Part shown: piece by piece, positions 1 through 4,918 of the stretch | Layout: each line of letters opens with the position of its first letter | How positions within the stretch are numbered: position 1 is the first letter of the stretch | DNA from: Syntrophaceae bacterium | GTDB taxonomy: Bacteria > Desulfobacterota > SM23-61 | Length of the DNA: 5,074 nt | Direction: 5' to 3' | Assembly: GCA_003154025.1 (NCBI GenBank) | Contig: PMCE01000129.1 | Coordinates: forward strand, 1-5,074 | Translations under genes and position numbers: made by a program | Notes under the pieces: generated by a model | Told to the model about the DNA's origin: nothing | Databases searched by the model: none | What the model saw: the letters and a program-made list of their open reading frames with translations, nothing else

Positions 1-28
1 TATTTTCAATTATGTCCTTATTAATATG

Positions 29-310
29 TCAGGCGGTGTAGCCTTCGACGCTTTCGACTATATGCCACTCAAATTCCAGAACGCCCGCCGCCTTGCTGGC
101 TTCAGCGACCGATGCAGGATTGACAAAGACCCGCGCCTTCTCCACGTCACGGACCTCCAAAACGAAAAACGCGGTATTCGGATCATCGACGCTGCGCCAC
201 AAATGGATCAGTCGCATCCCCGCTTTGCCTTGTGCTTCTGCATCCCCTTCCATTTCGGCCTTCCATTTCCGGAAATCAACGACCCGAATGCGGCAGTGCA
301 TACAAGTCAT
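29..310 (-). CDS. Small dimeric alpha/beta-barrel (ferredoxin-like, 'cyclase'/ABM-type) conserved protein
   Basis: This 93-residue soluble protein has no signal peptide or membrane segment. Its layout matches small stand-alone dimeric alpha/beta-barrel proteins: an N-terminal strand (CRIRVVDF), a helix starting at Trp16 (KWKAEMEGDAEAQ), a strand with the LIHLWRSVDDPN turn around residues 34-45, a strand (AFFVLEV), a helix (DVEKARVFVNPASVAEA), and a last strand ending in EFEWHIVE. Proteins of this type are often annotated as hypothetical or 'cyclase', and no substrate can be assigned. The start is well supported: a GAGGAG ribosome-binding site lies at 317-322, six bases before ATG 310. That ATG overlaps the stop of the upstream toxin relic (ATGA, 307-310), so translation may be coupled. 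It looks intact and is the most credible functional gene of the left third. The fold call follows from the pattern of strands and helices and has not been tested by alignment. Confidence 0.75.
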   Translation of the reverse strand: MTCMHCRIRVVDFRKWKAEMEGDAEAQGKAGMRLIHLWRSVDDPNTAFFVLEVRDVEKARVFVNPASVAEASKAAGVLEFEWHIVESVEGYTA

Positions 311-486
311 AAATCGCTCCTCACCTTTTCTTGCTCCGATTCAGAGGCTAAATCTTTATTCTTGATAATAATACATTCCGTTAACGTGAGTCCGGAATCA
401 TTTGTCTGAATCTTTTCTAAAGTCAAGTTTAAAGATTTGATCCCGTTCTCATAAAGGAGGACATTAGCGTTAATGAAATAGCTCAA
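307..486 (-). pseudogene. Decayed VapC-like PIN-domain toxin relic (TTG start, 59 codons)
   Basis: An open frame starts at TTG 486 and ends at TGA 307-309, giving 59 residues. The beginning, YFINANVLLYENG, resembles the first strand of VapC PIN ribonucleases (typically hhDxNhLLY), but Asn6 stands where the first catalytic Asp is expected. A second stretch, GLTLTECIII at about residues 32-41, resembles the PIN segment that carries the next acidic residue (Glu37 here). The rest of a normal toxin of about 130-140 residues, including the C-terminal acidic residues, is absent. The position just after a VapB-like antitoxin on the same strand is where a VapC gene belongs. The start has a good ribosome-binding site (GGAGAAGG at 494-501, seven-base spacer). 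Its stop overlaps the next gene's ATG. I read it as an inactive remnant. The alternative, a chance short frame, cannot be excluded without a profile search. Confidence 0.5.
317..322 (-). promoter_or_regulatory. Ribosome-binding site fixing the start of the small barrel protein
   Basis: Read on the minus strand this is GAGGAG, followed by the six-base spacer CGATTT and ATG at 310. It is the strongest ribosome-binding site on this strand and lies inside the end of the upstream toxin relic. Confidence 0.7.
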
Positions 487-493
487 GGCTTAA

Positions 494-501
494 CCTTCTC
501 C
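494..501 (-). promoter_or_regulatory. Ribosome-binding site before the toxin relic TTG start
   Basis: On the minus strand this reads GGAGAAGG, followed by TTAAGCC and then TTG at 484-486. The spacing of seven bases is ideal, and this is what makes the TTG credible as a former toxin start. It lies between the present antitoxin stop (510-512) and the toxin start. Confidence 0.5.
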
Positions 502-509
502 GAATCCTT

Positions 510-743
510 TTAGAGAGCATCCTTATCAGTATCAGAAAGGTCAATAAGCGTCCCCATGCGGCGAGAACGCCATTTAAAACGAGAGGCTTTTGCCTTGGTT
601 TTGCGCTGGGCGAGGGCTTCGGCCAGCAGTTCCGATGCATCCTTCCCAATCGAACGCCCGTCCCGCTTCTGCAGGTTTTTGACTTCCTTGAGGACGGCGT
701 TCTCTATGTCGATCGTCGTTCGAGCCAAGCTGATTTGGTTCAA
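510..743 (-). CDS. VapB-like antitoxin, possibly shortened by a nonsense change
   Basis: The 77-residue product resembles VapB-family antitoxins. An N-terminal ribbon strand (ARTTIDIE, residues 7-14) is followed by two helices with the RDGRSIGKDASELLAEAL segment (residues 28-45), as expected of a DNA-binding antitoxin. A basic linker and a C-terminal toxin-binding tail with the characteristic FKWRSRRMG...IDLSD pattern (residues 56-71) follow. The family normally neutralises a VapC PIN ribonuclease and represses its own operon. The TTG start at 743 overlaps the stop of the upstream transposase fragment (TTGA, 740-743). An in-frame TTG at 728 would give a more typical MARTTIDI start, and neither has a clear ribosome-binding site. 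The stop TAA (510-512) may be secondary: reading on for eight codons reaches a TGA (483-485) that overlaps the toxin relic's TTG by four bases. The partner toxin is only a relic, so this is an orphan antitoxin or a decaying gene. Confidence 0.65.
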   Translation of the reverse strand: MNQISLARTTIDIENAVLKEVKNLQKRDGRSIGKDASELLAEALAQRKTKAKASRFKWRSRRMGTLIDLSDTDKDAL

Positions 744-1015
744 ATTTTCTCGCGTACCGGACCGGGAAGCTTCCGCCTACTCCCCGAGGATCCTATCTGA
801 TTCCTTAACCCTGCTTCTCCCCGCTCCTGATACGCCTTCACCCAACGATAAATTACGTCCTTACTTACTCCCGCCTCCTTGCTCAACAAAGAAACAGGCA
901 ACCCCTCTTCCAACCGCAGCTTCACACAACGAAGCTTCAGCTCAAACCCATACCGCTTCCCAAACCGACTCTCTTTCCCCTTACTCTTCCTCTTGACTTC
1001 CTCTACACTCTCCAT
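740..1015 (-). pseudogene. Truncated IS3-type transposase, N-terminal helix-turn-helix part only
   Basis: From ATG 1015 this frame encodes 91 residues. A basic start is followed by RYGFELKLRCVKLRLEEGLP and a helix-turn-helix (LSKEAGVSKDVIYRWVKAYQ, at about residues 42-61), then GEAGLRN and a basic SRRKLPGPVREKI tail. This is the DNA-binding N-terminus seen in IS3-type transposases, which would continue into a DDE catalytic domain; no such domain is encoded here. The frame stops at TGA 740-742, directly where the antitoxin frame begins, so the element was cut at about position 745. An upstream in-frame ATG at 1054 adds 13 residues, but ATG 1015 has a much better ribosome-binding site (AAAGGGAG at 1023-1030, seven-base spacer). 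It cannot transpose on its own; a role as a small DNA-binding protein is possible but unsupported. Confidence 0.7.
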
Positions 1016-1022
1016 CTTGACA

Positions 1023-1030
1023 CTCCCTTT
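1023..1030 (-). promoter_or_regulatory. Ribosome-binding site of the transposase fragment
   Basis: On the minus strand this reads AAAGGGAG, followed by seven bases and ATG at 1013-1015. It decides for the inner start over the ATG at 1052-1054. Confidence 0.55.
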
Positions 1031-1104
1031 CTCCCACAAGAGACTGTCACCCATTTTTACCCTTTTCCCTATCTCATGATCTGGTTGTTAGCCCAAGGAT
1101 CAAG

Positions 1105-1129
1105 AAGGGCGACCCGCCGGGTCGCCCTT
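1105..1129. repeat. Perfect 11-bp palindromic hairpin, REP/MITE-like
   Basis: AAGGGCGACCC (1105-1115) and its exact complement GGGTCGCCCTT (1119-1129) flank the three-base loop GCC. It is the strongest perfect hairpin in the window and starts a GC-rich block with further hairpins. From general familiarity, GGGCGACC/GGTCGCCC palindromes recur in intergenic DNA of many environmental bacteria. That it is a dispersed repeat here is inference from one copy. It has no T-tract on either side, so it is not a standard intrinsic terminator. Confidence 0.6.
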
Positions 1130-1130
1130 A

Positions 1131-1176
1131 CGGGGGTGGGCGCGTGGCCTGCCCCTACGCGGGCGAGCATCCCGCG
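1131..1176. repeat. Further GC-rich hairpins of the same repeat block
   Basis: An imperfect stem pairs GGGGGTGGGC with GCCTGCCCCT around 1132-1156 (G runs intact, centre mismatched). Next comes a perfect six-base stem, CGCGGG (1158-1163) with CCCGCG (1171-1176), around a seven-base loop. Together with the hairpin at 1105-1129 this gives three consecutive stem-loops in about 70 bases, typical of compound intergenic repeats. Confidence 0.45.
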
Positions 1177-1368
1177 AGGCCCGGACGCCCCCGAGCAAGG
1201 CTTGGTCCTTCTGCGAGGGGGGAGGGGAGAAAGAGATTCGGTACGCCATATTCACGCCTCCATCCTCCGACCCCGGCATTCTTGGTATCCCATTGGAAAT
1301 TATGGCCTTTGGGGTTTTCGATGCTTTTTCAAATTAAGAATTACCTTAAAAGGGCGATAAGGTCTAAG

Positions 1369-1396
1369 GAGATAAAAGATTTTCAAAACTTATCTC
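1369..1396. promoter_or_regulatory. Operator-like interrupted dyad upstream of the sensor kinase
   Basis: GAGATAA (1369-1375) and TTATCTC (1390-1396) are exact inverted repeats 14 bases apart, with a second small palindrome TTTTCAAAA (1380-1388) inside. The element ends 42 bases before the ATG at 1439. It could be a regulator-binding site or a weak leader hairpin; no regulator can be named. Confidence 0.3.
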
Positions 1397-1425
1397 GAAT
1401 ATCAGCTTTAATGACCGGCGGACCT

Positions 1426-1429
1426 GGAG
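1426..1429 (+). promoter_or_regulatory. Ribosome-binding site of the original sensor kinase start
   Basis: GGAG here is nine bases ahead of ATG 1439. There is an in-frame stop at 1412-1414 and no earlier ATG in that frame, so 1439 is the natural start of the full reading frame. Confidence 0.6.
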
Positions 1430-1438
1430 ATACGAATC

Positions 1439-1600
1439 ATGGAAGATGGCAATAAGACAAAAAGGCAACTCATTCATGGATTGCAAATCCCTCCTCAAAG
1501 ATTTGAGGCCTCGAAAAGGTCCGGGCCCGGTCGGAAACGATGGAAGATGGTTTTGCCTGAAGGGGAACGAGTTTTGGCAAATATCTTCGCCAGCATATAA
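1439..1600 (+). pseudogene. Detached N-terminus of the hybrid sensor kinase, ending at in-frame TAA
   Basis: ATG 1439, with GGAG upstream, opens a 53-codon frame that is exactly in phase with the large sensor kinase frame (177 bases, 59 codons, to its TTG 1616). It begins MEDGNKTKRQLIHGLQ, like the KTK.QLI.EL coiled-coil lead of many PAS sensor kinases. It ends GERVLANIFASI-stop-DGISILDKDLN. In related PAS proteins this last region commonly reads IF.SIQDGIS.LD, so the TAA at 1598-1600 sits where Gln (CAA/CAG) is expected. The piece therefore belongs to the same protein as the downstream frame. Either a single C-to-T type change has split the gene, or the base is a sequencing or assembly error. 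The middle (residues 17-40) is less typical than the ends, which may show further drift. Confidence 0.65.
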
Positions 1601-1615
1601 GACGGGATCAGCATA

Positions 1616-4600
1616 TTGGATAAAGACCTCAATATTATGCGGGTCAATCCGGCGATGGAAAGCTGGTATTCACACGTCAGGCCACTCATCGGGAAGAAAT
1701 GCTATGAGGCCTACCAGTCGAATAGCGAACCATGCAAAGTTTGTCCCACGATCCAAACGCTGAAGACCGAAAAACCTGCTTATGAAGTCATCCCCAAGAG
1801 GGGGCCGGGAGGAGAGATTATCGGATGGTTGGACCTCTACAGCTTTCCTATCTTCGATACGGAAAATGGGGAGCTGAAAGGGGTCATTGAATATGCCCGC
1901 GATATCACCGAGCGTAGGCGCGCGGAAGAAGCGCTCCGAAAGAACGAAGAGAGGTTCAGAGACCTCTACGATGGCGCTCCGGTGGGATATCATGAGTATG
2001 ATATGGAAGGTCTCATTACAAATGTCAATCGTACGGACCTGGAAATGCTGGGCTACAGCCGGGAAGAAATGATCGGACAATACATCTGGAAATTCAATGT
2101 CCGGGAAGATATGGTTCGCCAGCAAGTTTTGGAAAAATTGGCGGGCCTTCGAGCTCCGAGCCGATCCCTTGAGAGGACCTATCGCCGAAAAGACGGCACC
2201 ACTTTTCCGGTCCTCATTGAAGATCGGCTCACTAAAGATGAACAGGGAAGGATTACGGGGATTCGTTGTGTCATCCAGGACATCACCGAGCGCAAGCAGA
2301 TGGAGGAGGCGCTGAGGAAGAGGGAAGAGGAAGCTCAGCGATTCGCCGAAGAGAATGCCGTCATGTCGGAGATCGGCCGGATCATCAGCTCTACCCTGAA
2401 CCTTGATGAGGTATATGCTCTATTCTCCGCAAAAGTCAGGAGCCTAATCCCTTATGACCGGCTTGCCATTAGTCTGATCAATAAAGACGGCGCCACTCTT
2501 ATTAACCGCTACGTGGAAGGGGATTCCGCTCCCGAAAGGAATTCCCGGGAGGTTTTCCCCAGGGCCGGGACAATGACCGAATGGATGATTCAAAACCGGA
2601 AAGGTTTAATAGTCGAAACCCAAGAGGAAAATGAGGCGGCAGCAAGATATCCCGGGCTCTTGCCGGAAATGAAGGCCGGATTCCGGTCATTCCTGTCCGT
2701 CCCTTTGATTTCCGGGGACCGGCCCATCGGAGGTCTCCATTTCCGGTCTAAAAAACACCGCATATACACGGAAAAGGACTTGAAGCTTGCCGCTAGCATC
2801 GCTCATCAAATTGCCGGCGCAATTGCCAGTGCCCAACTCTTTGCCGATCGCAAGCTGGCGGAGGAAGCTTTGGAAAAATCCCTTTCCCTCCTCCAGGCAA
2901 CTCTCGATTCCACCACCGATGGAATTCTGGTGGTGGATCGGGGAGGAAAAGTATTATCTCTGAATCACCGGTTTCTATCCTTGTGGCGAATCCCCGATTC
3001 CCTGGGGACATCGAAGGATGACGATCGATTGCTGGAATATGTTTTGAATCAACTCCGGGATCCGGAGATTTTTCTGAGGAAAGTGAAATCTTTGTACGCC
3101 CAACCCGAGCTCGAAAGTTACGATGATCTGGAATTCAAGGATGGGAGAGTCTTCGAGCGCTACTCAAAACCGCAAAGAATAGCCGAAGAAATTGTCGGAA
3201 GGGTATGGAGTTTCCGCAACATCACCGAGCGCAGGCGGGCGGAAGAGGCCCTGCGAACTTCGGAAGAAAAATATCGGCTTCTGATCCAAAATTCCAATGA
3301 TGCCATTTTCATCGCCCAGGACGGGGTCATCAAGTTTCCCAACTTCAAGACGGAAAAGTTGCTCGGACATTCCGCGGCGGAATTACTCACCATCCCCTTT
3401 GTCAATCATGTTCACCCCGACGACCGGGGGATGATCGTTGAAAACAACAAAAAGAGGTTGGCTGGACAGGAATTACCCAGTATGTACTCTTTCCGGATAA
3501 AAAACAAATCCGGAGAAGATTTGTGGGCGGAAATCAATTCCGTGCGAATCCTTTGGGAAGGGGCGCCTGCGACGCTACACTTCGCACGGGATATTACTGA
3601 AAAGAAGAAGCTGGAAGCCCAGTATCTCCAAGCTCAAAAGATGGAGGCGGTGGGCACCCTGGCGGGAGGGGTGGCCCATGATTTCAACAACCTCCTCATG
3701 GGTATTCAGGGACACGCCTCTCTCATGCTTCTGGATTTGGACCCCGGCAGTGCCCATTATAAGATGCTCAGAAGCGTTGAGGAACAGGTAAAGAGTGGAG
3801 CCGATCTCACCTGGCAGTTGCTCGGTTTTGCGCGGGGAGGAAAATTTGAGGTCAAGCCCACGGACCTGAATGCCATCCTTAACAAGACCTCGGCCATGTT
3901 CGGCCGCACCAAGAAAGAGGTCAGCATTCACAGTAACCTCCAGCAGGATCTCTGGCCGGTAGAGGTCGACCGGGGCCAGATCGAGCAGGTCCTGTTGAAC
4001 CTCTATGTCAATGCCTGGCAGGCAATGCCGAGCGGGGGTTCCCTTTTCCTGGAGACAAAAAATGTCATCCTTGATGAGGAATATAGAAAGCCTTTCTACG
4101 TCAAACCGGGACATTATGCAAAAATTTCGGTCACCGACACCGGTGTGGGGATGGATGAGAAGACCCAAAAAAGAATCTTTGAGCCCTTCTTCACCACTAA
4201 AGAGATGGGCCGGGGGACGGGGCTCGGCCTCGCAACGACCTACGGAATCATAAAGGGCCATGGGGGGGTCATCAATGTCTACAGTGAAAAGGGGCATGGG
4301 GCAACCTTCACCATTTATCTGCCGGCTTCGGGAAAGGAAATTGAAAAACAAAAGAAACCCCTGGTGGAATTGATAAAAGGGGAAGAGACCATTCTTCTCG
4401 TCGATGACGAGGAGGTGGTTCTCAATGTGAATAGAATGGTTCTGGAAAAGTTGGGTTACAAAGTTCTCGTGGCCCGAAATGGCCAGGAGGCTATAGAGAT
4501 TTTCAGGGCAAGGAAAGATGGTATTGATCTAGTCATCCTGGACATGATTATGCCAGGCATGGACGGAGGAAAGGCTTTCGACATCTTTAAAGGTATCCAG

Positions 4601-4786
4601 TCCGAGATCAAAATTATTCTTTCGAGCGGATACGGCATCAATGATGAGGTCAACAGGATGATGGAGCGGGGCTGTAAGGGTTTCCTCCAGAAGCCTTTCG
4701 ACATCGGAGAGTTTTCTCGTAAGATAAGGGAGGTTTTGGGCGCGAGAGAGACGCCGGTTTCTCCCCATCCAGCCGGTCCGGCTTAG
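1616..4786 (+). CDS. Soluble PAS/GAF hybrid sensor histidine kinase with C-terminal receiver (5' part detached by a stop)
   Basis: The 1056 residues numbered from TTG 1616 show PAS1 (1-100), PAS2 (about 110-226), GAF (250-405), PAS3 (422-540), PAS4 (550-663), HisKA (672-735), HATPase (775-890) and receiver (925-1045). Three of the sensor linkers carry ITERR/ITERK helices. The phospho-acceptor is His688 in GGVAHDFNNLL. ATP-binding boxes are N (Asn799 in YVNAWQAMP), G1 (Asp841 in DTGVGMD), F (FEPFFTT) and G2 (GRGTGLGL from 865). The receiver has Asp930/Asp931, acceptor Asp976, Ser1004 and Lys1026, so all catalytic positions are present. No membrane segment is seen, hence a cytoplasmic sensor. 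PAS1 carries Cys29, Cys40 and Cys43. With a receiver but no output domain, phosphate should pass to an HPt or regulator encoded elsewhere. The true start is probably ATG 1439, blocked by TAA 1598. TTG 1616 has only a weak GGGA upstream, and starting there removes the first PAS strand. Confidence 0.92.
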   Translation: MDKDLNIMRVNPAMESWYSHVRPLIGKKCYEAYQSNSEPCKVCPTIQTLKTEKPAYEVIPKRGPGGEIIGWLDLYSFPIFDTENGELKGVIEYARDITERRRAEEALRKNEERFRDLYDGAPVGYHEYDMEGLITNVNRTDLEMLGYSREEMIGQYIWKFNVREDMVRQQVLEKLAGLRAPSRSLERTYRRKDGTTFPVLIEDRLTKDEQGRITGIRCVIQDITERKQMEEALRKREEEAQRFAEENAVMSEIGRIISSTLNLDEVYALFSAKVRSLIPYDRLAISLINKDGATLINRYVEGDSAPERNSREVFPRAGTMTEWMIQNRKGLIVETQEENEAAARYPGLLPEMKAGFRSFLSVPLISGDRPIGGLHFRSKKHRIYTEKDLKLAASIAHQIAGAIASAQLFADRKLAEEALEKSLSLLQATLDSTTDGILVVDRGGKVLSLNHRFLSLWRIPDSLGTSKDDDRLLEYVLNQLRDPEIFLRKVKSLYAQPELESYDDLEFKDGRVFERYSKPQRIAEEIVGRVWSFRNITERRRAEEALRTSEEKYRLLIQNSNDAIFIAQDGVIKFPNFKTEKLLGHSAAELLTIPFVNHVHPDDRGMIVENNKKRLAGQELPSMYSFRIKNKSGEDLWAEINSVRILWEGAPATLHFARDITEKKKLEAQYLQAQKMEAVGTLAGGVAHDFNNLLMGIQGHASLMLLDLDPGSAHYKMLRSVEEQVKSGADLTWQLLGFARGGKFEVKPTDLNAILNKTSAMFGRTKKEVSIHSNLQQDLWPVEVDRGQIEQVLLNLYVNAWQAMPSGGSLFLETKNVILDEEYRKPFYVKPGHYAKISVTDTGVGMDEKTQKRIFEPFFTTKEMGRGTGLGLATTYGIIKGHGGVINVYSEKGHGATFTIYLPASGKEIEKQKKPLVELIKGEETILLVDDEEVVLNVNRMVLEKLGYKVLVARNGQEAIEIFRARKDGIDLVILDMIMPGMDGGKAFDIFKGIQSEIKIILSSGYGINDEVNRMMERGCKGFLQKPFDIGEFSRKIREVLGARETPVSPHPAGPA

Positions 4787-4917
4787 CCCGCCGCCGCTAT
4801 ACCCGGTGCCTTTAGTGGATGGGAAGATCGCCCCGCGGGGGAGGCAAGTCCCATCGTGGCCACTCCTCTCACGATCTAAGTCGGTTCATTCCCGCAGGGA
4901 CCATTCAGGAATTGAAC
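4787..4917. other. Convergent spacer between sensor kinase and CoA-transferase genes
   Basis: This spacer lies between two gene ends that face each other. It contains a nested stem (GATGGGA 4818-4824 with TCCCATC 4849-4855, enclosing the palindrome CCCCGCGGGG at 4831-4840), the eight-base palindrome GTGGCCAC (4856-4863), and the start of a hairpin belonging to the minus-strand gene end. No T-tract follows any stem, so intrinsic termination is not clear; the structures may still mark transcript ends or repeats. Confidence 0.5.
4818..4855. repeat. Nested GC-rich hairpin after the sensor kinase
   Basis: GATGGGA (4818-4824) pairs exactly with TCCCATC (4849-4855), and CCCCGCGGGG (4831-4840) sits inside. 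It starts 32 bases after the kinase stop. Lack of a following T-run argues against a classic terminator. Confidence 0.4.
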
Positions 4918-4918
4918 C
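4883..4918 (-). terminator. Possible stem-loop at the end of the CoA-transferase gene
   Basis: GGTTCA (4883-4888) pairs with TGAACC (4913-4918), and after a one-base bulge TTCC pairs with GGAA, giving about ten pairs around a 15-base loop. On the minus strand the stem begins at the last base of the TAG stop. It is not followed by a T-run, so it is at best a weak or factor-dependent terminator or a 3' end protector. Confidence 0.3.

Larger units (their letters stand above)
1055..1438. other. Gene-free divergent spacer with repeats and upstream region of the sensor kinase
   Basis: This stretch separates the minus-strand small genes from the plus-strand sensor kinase. I see no convincing gene in it on either strand. 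Its left half (1105-1215) is very GC-rich and holds nested hairpins; its right half (1310-1410) is AT-rich and holds a dyad before the kinase start. Promoters for both flanking units should lie here, but no sigma-70 or sigma-54 hexamer pair with acceptable match and spacing stands out by eye. Confidence 0.6.

Noticed and set aside
1..28. Possible start of another minus-strand gene (AAGGAC at 14-19, TTG at 7-9)
   Set aside because: Only three codons would be inside the window, so nothing can be said about a product.
26..409. 127-codon plus-strand frame over the left end
   Set aside because: It is antisense to the barrel protein, which has a strong ribosome-binding site and a recognisable fold pattern; the plus product looks random.
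556..996. 146-codon plus-strand frame
   Set aside because: It is antisense to the antitoxin and transposase fragment, and is Ser/Pro/Leu-rich as expected of a shadow frame.
1016..1050. Possible terminal inverted repeat of the insertion element (TGACAGTCTC... to ...GAGTGTC on the minus strand)
   Set aside because: An element end near here is plausible, but the opposite end is missing, so no matching repeat or target duplication can be shown.
1076..1360. Plus-strand frames through the GC-rich repeat block
   Set aside because: Arg/Gly/Pro-rich translation is produced by the palindromes; no ribosome-binding site or family pattern.
3575..4351. 258-codon open frame on the minus strand
   Set aside because: It lies wholly opposite the kinase core, where the plus frame has all HisKA and HATPase motifs; its translation shows no domain pattern.
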